This document shows positions 32,143 through 40,499 of a DNA stretch of 47,247 bases, one piece after another. The stretch comes from CAZVBV01 sp964513975 (GTDB lineage Bacteria; Patescibacteriota; Gracilibacteria; UBA4473), in assembly GCA_964513975.1 (NCBI GenBank), contig CAZEON010000003.1, positions 1 through 47,247 on the forward strand. Direction: 5' to 3'. The translations under genes and the position numbers were made by a program. Under the pieces are notes generated by a model. That model was not told the DNA's origin. It worked only from the letters and a program-made list of their open reading frames with translations, and ran no database searches. Position 1 is the first letter of the stretch. Each line of letters begins with the position of its first letter.

Positions 32143-34620
32143 TTACACGTCAAGTCTCGCAAAAATCTCTTTCTCTACAAACTTCTTACTCCGTCCATAG
32201 GTAAGTCTTGAAATTTGTTTGAGCGCCGTTGCCATTTCCGGATCTCCTTTTTCTTCATACGGGTTGAGAGGAACAATGGAGAATGGTCGCGACGGCTGCG
32301 TGTCGACGGACAATTTAATAACCGCTTTATATTTATCGATATTAATAAGATCTTGATCGGTGAAAACTGGCTCCATTTCTTTTGCCATGTACTCTGCATC
32401 CTGCGCACCAATCTTGTAGGACATGATCGTTCCCACGTTTCCAAAAACAGCATCTTTTAAATTCACTCCGCCTTTTTTAGTCTGTGAAGTATCAATCTGT
32501 CCAATGTACTGGTGAGCGATGTTGAGTGAAAGTCGGTACTTTCGAGCCTCCGATAGAATCGATTCAATCGAGTCTGTCACATAGTTCTGAAACTCATCGA
32601 TGTACATAAAGAAATCGTGCGGAGCTGACCCCTGTGAGAGTTTCTTTTGTCTTCGAAGCGCCGCTGTTTGAAGTTTCGACACAATAATAAGTCCGAGCAA
32701 TTTTGAATTGATTTCCCCTGTTGATCCTTTGGAAAGATTCATGAGAAGGATTTTTCCGTCGTCCATTACTTCTGAAAAATCAAAGGCGGATTTCGTTTGT
32801 CCGATAATATTTCGGAGCATTCCATTAGTCGTGAATTGTCCAAACTTCGCGGCAAAATACGGAATAATTTCTTGTTTTTCTCGCGCTCCCGTTTTCGCCA
32901 TTTGATTCGTCCAGAAATTTTTCACGACTGGGTTTTTTACGTGTTTTACCTTCGCTCGCTGAAACGCATCGTCCGTAAAGAGTCGCATAATATCGGTTAG
33001 TGCGCCTCCGTTTGGATCAGCCATGAGTGTAAGAACTCCGTTTCGAAAGTAATCCTGAATTCGTGGACCAAACACTTCTTCGTCAAAAATCTTGAGCATA
33101 ATATTCATCGCATCAAGTGCCACCATGTCCATTTCTTCGTCTGTTTCTGCCTCAAGTAAGTTCAGTCCCATCGGTCGTTCTGTGTCGGATGGATCGAATA
33201 TAATCACGTCATCGATACGACTTTTTGGAACAAAGGGGAGAACACTTTCGACCAAACTTCCGTGGGGATCAATCACACAGATTCCTTTTCCGTTTTTCAA
33301 ATCTTGTCGGATCATGCTCTGAAAGCTGGAAGATTTTCCTGTCCCCGTCTGCCCAATCACGTAAAAGTGTCGGAACCGATCTTCATTTTTAATGCACACC
33401 GGCGTCTTCTCTCCTCGGTACACATTGTGCCCAAGCAATAATCCTTCTTTCGGAATATTCGCTGGCGCTTTCACAATCTTGTAGTTCTGCCATTTCACCG
33501 CTGGCGTCTTGTTATATTTAATATGCGGAAAGTGGAAGATCGATGTGAGCTCTTCTGCAGTAAGAATCATTTTGTATTGTAGCATCCATGATCGCCGAAA
33601 TGATCGCATCAAGAAGTTCTTGATCAGTGTTCTTTTGTGGTGCCACTTGTGCGCATTGTGTGACTTAAACCCATTCAGCCCTGGTGTTCCATACTGTGCG
33701 AATGAATTAAGAACCGATGTCATGTTGAGATTCGCTGTCCGCCTGTCCGGAGACGACGTGATACATCGAATAATTGTTCGAAATCCTGATTGGTTGGCTT
33801 TATCCTCAATCGCTTTTGTCGTTTCTTGTGATTCCGTATCTCCCTCGTTATCCATTCCAGAGCTTTTGTCTTCTTCGGTCTTTCCTTTTACCAGCATTTC
33901 AAAGATGCTTCCCAATATCGACAAAGGGTTCCACCAGACGACAGGCTTCTTTCCTGAAGAAAGCTTTTTTGAAAGACGCCGTGCTTTCTTCTGCCATTTG
34001 TTTTTTACCGGACGAATCATTATTTGAATTGCCGCAGAGTTCCCGTTTTCGTCACTCGCATTGGAAAGCGAATTGAGAATGTTGTTCATTGGATCCGCGG
34101 ACTCGAAGTGTGCGTATGTTTTTAGGGGAAACAGAAAGCTTTTTGCCATTCTTAAATATCCCGTTGATTGATATGTCTTTTCATGAAAAATATTCGGAGC
34201 AGTGGATTCGTCGATAACTGCCTCTGGGTAAAAACTCGTGATTTGCTTCTCTAAAAGTGGCTTAATCTGCCGAGGACACCCAATAAAAAATTTTATTTCA
34301 TTATCTGTTGCCACGTATTCCAACGACAAGAAATCTTGGTTTTTGAAAAAGTGTTTCACATCTGGTGAATAAATCCCATACAATGTTTGAAAGAAGTGAT
34401 CGGAAATTCCAACAACCCGACGGATCTCTGAAATCTGATCTCTCTCTCGTTCGTAGTCTTCTTTAGATTCTTTTTTGGGAATAAGTACTTGAAGAAATAC
34501 GAAGTCGAGAGATCGTTTGAAATCATTTCGTCGTCGTCCCCACCAAACGAGTAAAATAATAAGCGCAACACCGAGTGCGCCTCCTCCTCCCCAAAAAACA
34601 GCATCAAGTAACGTTTCCAT
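32143..34620 (-). CDS. TraG/VirB4-like type IV secretion ATPase
   Basis: 825 residues. One N-terminal membrane segment (ALGVALIILLVWWG) follows a short Gly-rich start. A large N-terminal region of unknown fold precedes the ATPase half: Walker A VIGQTGTGKSSSFQS near residue 421, ICVIDPHGSLVESVLPF, and Walker B FFMYIDEFQNYV near 669, with SEARKYRLSLNIAHQY behind it, as in HerA/TraG-type DNA-translocating ATPases with a TraM-recognition segment. In type IV secretion such proteins energise DNA or pilus transport at the membrane. No other T4SS gene is in the window. The single-gene form is widespread in CPR genomes and may serve type IV pili or DNA uptake (established only by analogy). Confidence 0.82.
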   Translation of the reverse strand: METLLDAVFWGGGGALGVALIILLVWWGRRRNDFKRSLDFVFLQVLIPKKESKEDYERERDQISEIRRVVGISDHFFQTLYGIYSPDVKHFFKNQDFLSLEYVATDNEIKFFIGCPRQIKPLLEKQITSFYPEAVIDESTAPNIFHEKTYQSTGYLRMAKSFLFPLKTYAHFESADPMNNILNSLSNASDENGNSAAIQIMIRPVKNKWQKKARRLSKKLSSGKKPVVWWNPLSILGSIFEMLVKGKTEEDKSSGMDNEGDTESQETTKAIEDKANQSGFRTIIRCITSSPDRRTANLNMTSVLNSFAQYGTPGLNGFKSHNAHKWHHKRTLIKNFLMRSFRRSWMLQYKMILTAEELTSIFHFPHIKYNKTPAVKWQNYKIVKAPANIPKEGLLLGHNVYRGEKTPVCIKNEDRFRHFYVIGQTGTGKSSSFQSMIRQDLKNGKGICVIDPHGSLVESVLPFVPKSRIDDVIIFDPSDTERPMGLNLLEAETDEEMDMVALDAMNIMLKIFDEEVFGPRIQDYFRNGVLTLMADPNGGALTDIMRLFTDDAFQRAKVKHVKNPVVKNFWTNQMAKTGAREKQEIIPYFAAKFGQFTTNGMLRNIIGQTKSAFDFSEVMDDGKILLMNLSKGSTGEINSKLLGLIIVSKLQTAALRRQKKLSQGSAPHDFFMYIDEFQNYVTDSIESILSEARKYRLSLNIAHQYIGQIDTSQTKKGGVNLKDAVFGNVGTIMSYKIGAQDAEYMAKEMEPVFTDQDLINIDKYKAVIKLSVDTQPSRPFSIVPLNPYEEKGDPEMATALKQISRLTYGRSKKFVEKEIFARLDV

Positions 34621-34670
34621 AAATTGTCCTTATTATCGGTATTTTGAACGAACGTGCAATCAGCATTTCC

Positions 34671-35420
34671 TTACGCAAAAATCTCAAGTCCTTTTTTTGT
34701 TACAACCCCGCAATGTTCCCATTGGCAAGCATCTTTCCCGTCGGCAGTGACCACTGTCCAATCGTCTGATAATATTTTTACCTGTGGATTTCCGCTCGCC
34801 ACAATGGGTTCAATGGCAATGGTCATCCCTTCTTGAAGCACCATTCCATCTCCTTTTTTTCCATAATTAAAAACGATCGGATCTTCATGCAAATCTTTTC
34901 CGAGTCCATGCCCCGTATATTCTTTGCAAAGAGAATATCCTCCTCCATAAATCACATCTTGAATCGCAACTCCGATATCGCCTATTCTATTCCCCGACTT
35001 CGCAGCCTTACATCCCGCCATCAATGCTTTTTTTACGCAATCAGAAAACTTGGCTCTTTCTGGGTTTTTATCCTCTCCCCCAACGATAACTGTAAACGCT
35101 GCATCTGAATGGAAACCTTTCCAGAATACACCACAATCCACAGACAAAATATCTCCATTTTGCAATAACCGCCCATCCGGGATCCCGTGTACCACTTCTG
35201 AATTAATCATTGTGCACAGCGTTGCAGGAAACCCACAAAACCCTTTGAACGCTGGTTTTGCTCCAACGGAAACGATAACATCCTCCGCAAGTTTGTCGAG
35301 CTCCAATAAAGAAACGCCTGCTTTTATTTTTGCTTTTAAAGCTTTCTGAGCCGACTGCAAAATCTGCCCTGCTTCACGCATTACTTTCAGTTCCTGACCT
35401 GTCTTTGGTTTAATATCCAT
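34671..35420 (-). CDS. map: methionine aminopeptidase, type I
   Basis: 249 residues, normal length. All five metal ligands and the accessory His are present: H79 (EVVHGIPDGR), D95 and D106 (SVDCGVFWKGFHSDAAFT), H171 (YTGHGLGKDLHEDP), E204 (GMTIAIEPIV) and E235 (QWEHCGVVTKKG). The enzyme removes the initiator methionine from new proteins in the cytosol. It lies 49 bp after adk on the same strand, an order well known from ribosomal-protein operons, here detached from secY. The terminal region is complete; no N-terminal zinc finger. Confidence 0.95.
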   Translation of the reverse strand: MDIKPKTGQELKVMREAGQILQSAQKALKAKIKAGVSLLELDKLAEDVIVSVGAKPAFKGFCGFPATLCTMINSEVVHGIPDGRLLQNGDILSVDCGVFWKGFHSDAAFTVIVGGEDKNPERAKFSDCVKKALMAGCKAAKSGNRIGDIGVAIQDVIYGGGYSLCKEYTGHGLGKDLHEDPIVFNYGKKGDGMVLQEGMTIAIEPIVASGNPQVKILSDDWTVVTADGKDACQWEHCGVVTKKGLEIFA

Positions 35421-35469
35421 AGTGAAAAAACTCTACTCTCTCCAAACAAAAAATCAAATTATTTACCCC

Positions 35470-36033
35470 TTACAACCCAAGTTTTTTAATGATATCTTTC
35501 TGCGCTTCTTCAATTGGTAATCCTCCGTCTATTGAAACCAATTTCCCCAACCGCTTCCACTCATTGAGTAAGGGTTGTGTAAAATTATAAAAATTTGAAA
35601 TTCGTTTTTGAATAGTTTCCAAGTTGTCATCAGCCCGCCCTTCTAGTTCTGCTCGTTTTAACAAGCGCGCAACAGCTTCTTCATCAGACAAACACACTTC
35701 CAGTGCCTTGAATTCTCGATTATGTTGAACCAATAGTTTCTCTAGGCTTATGCGTTGTTCTTCTGATCGGGGAATCCCATCAAAAATCACGGCAATTTCT
35801 GGTGAAATTTGTGAGAAAAAATGCTCCACAATTTCCATTACGATTTCATTGGGAACGAGGTCTCCACGTTCAGTAATTTCTTTCACCTTCCGCCCAAGAT
35901 CCGAGTCTTCTTTTGCGATTGCTCGAAGCTCTCCTCCTGTTTCGAAAATCTTGTAGCCAAATTTCTCAGCTAAAATTTTCCCATGCGTTCCTTTTCCTGA
36001 CCCCTGAATGCCGACAAGTATAAGATCTGTCAT
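35470..36033 (-). CDS. adk: adenylate kinase
   Basis: 187 residues. The P-loop GIQGSGKGTHGKIL is at residues 8-21, then FETGGELRAIAKEDSDLG (AMP-binding helix), GDLVPNEIVMEIV, the characteristic FDGIPRSEEQ and the lid region with RAELEGRADDNLETIQKRI, matching the usual R...GRxDD pattern. The lid is the short, zinc-free form. The enzyme balances ATP, ADP and AMP. The start overlaps the nrdR stop by 4 bp, so translation is coupled, and map follows. The glycine of the canonical FPRT motif is replaced (IPRS), a minor deviation. Confidence 0.92.
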   Translation of the reverse strand: MTDLILVGIQGSGKGTHGKILAEKFGYKIFETGGELRAIAKEDSDLGRKVKEITERGDLVPNEIVMEIVEHFFSQISPEIAVIFDGIPRSEEQRISLEKLLVQHNREFKALEVCLSDEEAVARLLKRAELEGRADDNLETIQKRISNFYNFTQPLLNEWKRLGKLVSIDGGLPIEEAQKDIIKKLGL

Positions 36034-36482
36034 CCTTTCTGTTTAAATATATTAGAAATTTCTTTTTTAAACGTTTCGACGTCTTTGAATTCTTTGTACA
36101 CCGACGCAAAACGAATAAAGGCCACGTCATCGAGTTGCCGAAGCATCTCAACGATGTCTTCCCCGATTGTTTGAGATGAAATTATTTTTTCTCCTGCCCA
36201 CTTCTCTTCCAGTTCGGACAGTTTTTCTCTGATTTTTGCAATGGAAACCGGTCGTTTTCCACACGCGACGAGAATCCCTCGTTCGAGCTTTTCTCGGTCA
36301 TAGGCTTCAGCACTTCCGTCTTTTTTCTCGACCATGAGGTTGGTTGTTTGCATTCGTTCAAAAGTCGTAAACCGAAATCCACACTCCGGACATTCTCGTC
36401 TTCGACGAATAGCCCCTCCTCCATCTGAAGTTCGTGAGTCAATTACTTTACTATCTTCGAAAGTGCAACTGGGACATTTCAT
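36030..36482 (-). CDS. nrdR: transcriptional repressor NrdR
   Basis: 150 residues, typical length. The N-terminal zinc ribbon MKCPSC...RRRRECPECGFRF has C3, C6, C31 and C34; the following RFTTFERMQTTNLMVEKKDG leads into an ATP-cone domain (YDREKLERGILVACGKRPVS). NrdR senses dATP/ATP and represses ribonucleotide reductase genes by binding NrdR boxes. No ribonucleotide reductase gene or obvious NrdR box is in the window. Overlaps adk by 4 bp. The preceding 36483-36589 is filled with AATGAGTAATGAATAATG-like simple repeats on one strand or the other. Confidence 0.96.
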   Translation of the reverse strand: MKCPSCTFEDSKVIDSRTSDGGGAIRRRRECPECGFRFTTFERMQTTNLMVEKKDGSAEAYDREKLERGILVACGKRPVSIAKIREKLSELEEKWAGEKIISSQTIGEDIVEMLRQLDDVAFIRFASVYKEFKDVETFKKEISNIFKQKG

Positions 36483-36589
36483 TTTTAATGATTAATGACG
36501 AATGAACAATGAATAATACCAAACAATGCCATTCTACCGCAAATAAAAGTGTTCCCCCAATCTATTCTTCATTACTCATTATTCATTAC

Positions 36590-37045
36590 TCATTGATTGA
36601 AATTTTTTAAAGTCTGTCTGGCCGTTTTTTGATTTGATCGATCTTTGAGCACTTGGCGTTTCTCGTGTTTTTTTCGTCCTTTTCCGATAATCACTTCGCA
36701 TTTTATGTTTCGCCCTTTGATATAAATCTTTGTCGGTGCCACGGTGTGGCCTTTCTCACTCGATTTAATGGCGATCTTTTCGATTTCTTTTTTATTAAGC
36801 AAAAGTTTCTTGGGTCTATCTTTTGGCTGAACTTCGACAGAATATCTCCACTGTGGAACTTGGAAGTTTTCTAAATAGACTTCGCCGTCACGAAAACGAA
36901 CCCATGCGCCCTTCATATTTCCATGTTTCGCACGAATGGATTTCACCTCCCATCCCTCAAGCGCAATTCCAGCTTCAAAGGTATCGATCACTTCATAGTC
37001 GAAGCGAATTTTTTTATTTTCCAAGAGTATCGAGTCGGTCTTCAT
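36590..37045 (-). CDS. smpB: SsrA-binding protein SmpB
   Basis: 151 residues, standard length. Family motifs: ENKKIRFDYEVIDTFEAGIA, LEGWEVKSIRAKHGNMKGAW, VYLENFQVPQWRYS, and the basic tail GRKKHEKRQVLKDRSNQKTA. It brings tmRNA to stalled ribosomes; tmRNA itself is not in this window. The start codon ATG (37045-37043) is the last part of a hairpin stem (37043-37060) and the upstream gene ends only 27 bp away. Ends in TGA. Confidence 0.95.
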   Translation of the reverse strand: MKTDSILLENKKIRFDYEVIDTFEAGIALEGWEVKSIRAKHGNMKGAWVRFRDGEVYLENFQVPQWRYSVEVQPKDRPKKLLLNKKEIEKIAIKSSEKGHTVAPTKIYIKGRNIKCEVIIGKGRKKHEKRQVLKDRSNQKTARQTLKNFNQ

Positions 37046-37068
37046 TGTGCGCCCACAATGCCATAAAA
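37043..37068 (-). promoter_or_regulatory. start-codon hairpin of smpB
   Basis: On the minus strand the sequence is TTTTATGGCATTGTG, then GGCG, then CACAATG; CATTGTG pairs with CACAATG over seven bases and the last ATG is the start codon. The same arrangement occurs at 38723-38748. Confidence 0.6.
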
Positions 37069-37072
37069 CGCG

Positions 37073-38725
37073 CTATTTTACAATCTTCAGATATTCTTCT
37101 TCACACAAAATCCGTCCATCAAATTCCGTTCCCCATGTTGTATGAATCTTTTTTTCAGTCTTAGCACACACTGTTTCACGAAGACTTCCATCAAATGGCA
37201 TCCATTGAAAATTTTCTTGGATACGCGCCATGTAATATTGATCCGGAAGCGGTATTTTTAATTTTTTTGAGAACTGAATATCTTCTTTTGATATTTGGAA
37301 TGGACGTTTCCATTGTTCGTCCCAAAATATTTTTTTTGTTATGTCTTCCGTTGCTGATTGAGAAGAATCTAAAATTTCTGCTATTTCTGAATACTGCTCT
37401 TTTCGTTTCTCAACATCCTCTTTTTTTCGAAATCCCAACTTCTCTTGTTCTTTTTCGGAAAGAGGAAAATAAAATCCTGCCAAACTTTCTTCATATGGAT
37501 TTGGAGCAAAATGCCCAGGAAAAAACTGTCCCCACTCCCTCGCCTTCTTCATGTAAGAAATGATTTTTTTACGCAATACTTCATATTCTTCTGGAGAATA
37601 TTGTTTATTAAAAATACAGTATTTTTTTCGTCGCAACCCACAACATCCAAAACAATTCTGACACTGAAAACAAAAAGCAGAATAATCCAAAAAACGACAC
37701 TCTGAAAGATTATGAGACAACCTGCATTCATAACACTGATCTTGTACCTGAGTTGTTGCATAGAGAAGTTCTGACCGAAAAAGCCCTAATGCGTCTAGGC
37801 AAGTTTTCAACGTAAAGTCTCCACGAACACAATTTACACTGTCTTCAATATTCGCAATGAAAAAGCTATTCTTCGCGTTTTTACAGTTCTCTAAAAAATT
37901 CCCCGTACTATCCTGACATTTATCAACAAATACTGCCCTGTGCCACGCATGCGTCTTCATCATCTGGCGAAAATGTTTTTTTGCTTGGTCGTGCACTTTT
38001 CGAGAAGAAAAATCCCATTTCTTTTTTTCTATTTCAAATACTTCTTTTGTAAGTTGCTTGTTTCCAATGCAATACTGTTTACTTCGAAGGTTAAAACAAA
38101 AAAGACAATTCTTACAATCACGACAGTCATACAAAAAGGCGCTGTTCTGACAATTCCGACAATGAAGTCCGTAGATGACTTCAAAACATTTGTCACAATT
38201 AATAAGATCTACGCAAAGCTCTGAGGTAAACGTAAATACACAAAACTGAGAATCTCGCATTTTTAACGTTCGATAACAATATCTCAGATCCTCACATTCA
38301 ACTCCTGAATGACACAGGTAGCAATTTCTCGAATACCACCAATCATCTGTGTATTCACAATTTTCACACCCAGTGCCTACCTTATGCGGAATCGGACATT
38401 TTTGAAACAATTCCCACATCTGATCAAAAACATTTTTCGTTTCATCAAAGGTTGCCGAAGGAGGATTCGAGTGCCCCATCCATTCCTTCTTATGCCACAC
38501 TGGATAAGGGCATTTTTCACTGTATACTGAAACAATGCTTTCCCCTGTCTTGTCACATTTTCGTCGGTGCAAATTCCAATGCTGCCAAAATGCTGCCCGA
38601 TGGCGAAGTCTGATTTCCGGAGCCATTGTTGGGAAATCATCAAATCCGAATCGTTTTCGCAATTCAATTTCTTCGTCTGAAACGACGAATAATTTCCCTG
38701 ATTTTTTGCATTCACAAGTCTTCAT
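37073..38725 (-). CDS. Cys-rich zinc-ribbon/CxxC-repeat protein, paralogue 3
   Basis: 550 residues. An N-terminal ribbon (CECKKSGKLFVVSD...) is followed by a conserved HWNLHRRKCDKTGESIVSVY segment. The middle is dense in CxxC pairs (for example NCQNSAFLYDCRDCKNCLFC) and the family module C-x-x-L-x-x-K-Y-C-I-x-N-K-Q-[LY]-[TS] occurs twice (NLRSKQYCIGNKQLTKE, GLRRKKYCIFNKQYSPEE). The C-terminal ribbon seen in its relatives has lost most cysteines (only TVCAKTEK... and ILCEEEY remain). Homologues in CPR genomes are listed as Cys-rich or caib/baif family proteins; the function is not known to me. Soluble; no signal peptide. Located 27 bp upstream of smpB; its own start codon lies in a hairpin. 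Confidence 0.78.
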   Translation of the reverse strand: MKTCECKKSGKLFVVSDEEIELRKRFGFDDFPTMAPEIRLRHRAAFWQHWNLHRRKCDKTGESIVSVYSEKCPYPVWHKKEWMGHSNPPSATFDETKNVFDQMWELFQKCPIPHKVGTGCENCEYTDDWWYSRNCYLCHSGVECEDLRYCYRTLKMRDSQFCVFTFTSELCVDLINCDKCFEVIYGLHCRNCQNSAFLYDCRDCKNCLFCFNLRSKQYCIGNKQLTKEVFEIEKKKWDFSSRKVHDQAKKHFRQMMKTHAWHRAVFVDKCQDSTGNFLENCKNAKNSFFIANIEDSVNCVRGDFTLKTCLDALGLFRSELLYATTQVQDQCYECRLSHNLSECRFLDYSAFCFQCQNCFGCCGLRRKKYCIFNKQYSPEEYEVLRKKIISYMKKAREWGQFFPGHFAPNPYEESLAGFYFPLSEKEQEKLGFRKKEDVEKRKEQYSEIAEILDSSQSATEDITKKIFWDEQWKRPFQISKEDIQFSKKLKIPLPDQYYMARIQENFQWMPFDGSLRETVCAKTEKKIHTTWGTEFDGRILCEEEYLKIVK

Positions 38726-38748
38726 TGCGCCCGCACAATGCCATAAAA
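38723..38748 (-). promoter_or_regulatory. start-codon hairpin of the Cys-rich paralogue 3 gene
   Basis: Minus strand TTTTATGGCATTGTGC, GG, GCGCAATG: CATTG-GC pairs with GC-CAATG around one mismatch; the final ATG is the start codon. The sequence from TTTTATGG through ATGAAGAC is shared with smpB. The remaining 38749-38866 has no gene. Confidence 0.6.
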
Positions 38749-38866
38749 GGCTCTCTCCTGCAACCTCCTTCTTTCTTCAAAAAAAAATCATCCTAACCCC
38801 TTATCATACCATATATTCAGAATAAATACAGGTGTTTTTGAGTCTACAACAGAGGTGGCTCCATTT

Positions 38867-40468
38867 TTAGTTCACTTCCTCTCTGAAACATTTTTCACAA
38901 TATACCCTTTCTGATCGTTCGGGAGCAAAGGACGTCCTCATCGGGGCTGAGCATTTTTCGCATGTTCGACCAAAGAGCTTCCACGGACGCAAAAATTTTC
39001 CTGTTCGTTCCCCCATTCGTATTTTCCAGTGATATCGAGGAATGGGAAGTTGTTTTTCTTGAAGAAGTTTCAATTCTCTTTTTTCAATTTTGTAAGGAAG
39101 TTTACTTTTCTGACAGATAAAAACTCCTTTTAGTGGTTTTTGTTCTCCTTTTTCCTCTGACTTCTCCATCCATTCGAATCCAAGATTTTTCGCTAATGAT
39201 TTGTCAGTATAAAAATACTCATGTGCCATTGAATTATTAAGTGCATGCGGACTGCAGTAAGGAGGGAAGAATTGTCCACACTCTTCTCGTTGTGTCATAT
39301 CGACAATGATTTCTTTCATTTTTTTGTGATACTCTTTTTCTGAAAACTGCTTGTTGAGAATGCAAAATTTCTTTCTCTTTAATCCCACACATCCAAAACA
39401 ATGTTCACATCCTGGACAACTATCACAGTACGTCAAAAATCGACAATTATTCCAACAATCAAAACACATTCGAAGCATATACACGTTGTACCCACAGCTC
39501 ATGGAGTTATAGCAAAGTTCTCCTGGATCACCCCAGAGATCGAAATCTAAGCAGTCTTTGCATTTTCTTAAACTCGAACAATTGAGACAGTCCTGACTGT
39601 ATTCGGTGATGTAGGAATTTCGACATCGCTGAGAGAAACCTATCTCTTCTCCCGTCGACTCTTCTGATCCAATTTGGTTTGAGAATTTGTGAGGAATTTT
39701 CTGACTTAATTCACTCAATTGTTCCCAGTAGTTATCTATTTTTTCATGAGAGAGAGGGAATATTTCTTCTATCTTCTTGAAATATTCTTCCGTCGAAAGC
39801 TGTTTGTTTGCAAAACAATATTGCTTTCCCACTAGTCCTGCACAAAGAAAACAATCTCGACAACGCCGACAACCAAAAAGAAAAAAACTATCTGAACAAT
39901 CTGCACACTGTGCTGAAAAGTTAAGATTGTAACATTTTCGACAACTCGTTATTTCATAACAAAGTTCACAATCGTGAGTAATTGTTGCGTCCATGGTTGA
40001 TACGCAACGCTCTGAATTAATACAATACAAACAGTCTTCACAGTCTCCTGTTGCAAAAACCATGTGGCAATCTTTACTGTGGTTCGAACAATTTACGTAG
40101 GGACAGTTTTCTTGCGTTGTATCACACGCTACACTCATGCGTGGCACCTGAAGTTGTAGATCTCGAAACTGTTGAAAAAATGATGTTTGGGAATCATATA
40201 AACTTTCTGCTACTTCGAAATCATCCTTCCACCACAAATCGTGGCGAAACACCTTGAAGGGGGCGCTTTGAGGAAATTGGCTAATTATTTTCTCTCCCGT
40301 TTTGTCACAGGTTCTCCAAAACAAATTGATCTCGTTTCGAAACGCATAATGAAAAAAACGAGTTTGTTCAGGCGTAAGATCGTGAAGCGGAACGTTGAAT
40401 TTCCGGTGAAGTTTTAAATATTCGTTTGAATATGTTGGCTGAGCATCGAAATCTACTCGCACTTTCAT
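38867..40468 (-). CDS. Cys-rich zinc-ribbon/CxxC-repeat protein, paralogue 2
   Basis: 533 residues. The N-terminal segment has kept the family outline (FHYAFRNEINLFWRTCDKTG) but lost the ribbon cysteines of the first 45 residues. The middle has many CxxC units (YCINSERCVSTMDATITHDC, CYEITSCRKCYNLNFSAQCA) and two family modules (GLVGKQYCFANKQLSTEEY, GLKRKKFCILNKQFSEKEY). The C-terminus keeps a full ribbon: FICQKSKLPYKIEKRELKLL, TCEKCSAPMRTSFAPERSER and YCEKCFREE. Same strand and order as the other two paralogues; 31 bp from paralogue 1 and 141 bp from paralogue 3. Confidence 0.78.
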   Translation of the reverse strand: MKVRVDFDAQPTYSNEYLKLHRKFNVPLHDLTPEQTRFFHYAFRNEINLFWRTCDKTGEKIISQFPQSAPFKVFRHDLWWKDDFEVAESLYDSQTSFFQQFRDLQLQVPRMSVACDTTQENCPYVNCSNHSKDCHMVFATGDCEDCLYCINSERCVSTMDATITHDCELCYEITSCRKCYNLNFSAQCADCSDSFFLFGCRRCRDCFLCAGLVGKQYCFANKQLSTEEYFKKIEEIFPLSHEKIDNYWEQLSELSQKIPHKFSNQIGSEESTGEEIGFSQRCRNSYITEYSQDCLNCSSLRKCKDCLDFDLWGDPGELCYNSMSCGYNVYMLRMCFDCWNNCRFLTYCDSCPGCEHCFGCVGLKRKKFCILNKQFSEKEYHKKMKEIIVDMTQREECGQFFPPYCSPHALNNSMAHEYFYTDKSLAKNLGFEWMEKSEEKGEQKPLKGVFICQKSKLPYKIEKRELKLLQEKQLPIPRYHWKIRMGERTGKFLRPWKLFGRTCEKCSAPMRTSFAPERSERVYCEKCFREEVN

Positions 40469-40499
40469 TATTTACATCCTAAGTTTTCTGAAAAAAAAC

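Noticed and set aside
36483..36589. Terminator between smpB and nrdR
   Set aside because: The AATGAGTAATG-type repeats give only weak, AT-rich pairing and no U tract after a GC stem; treated as simple repeats.
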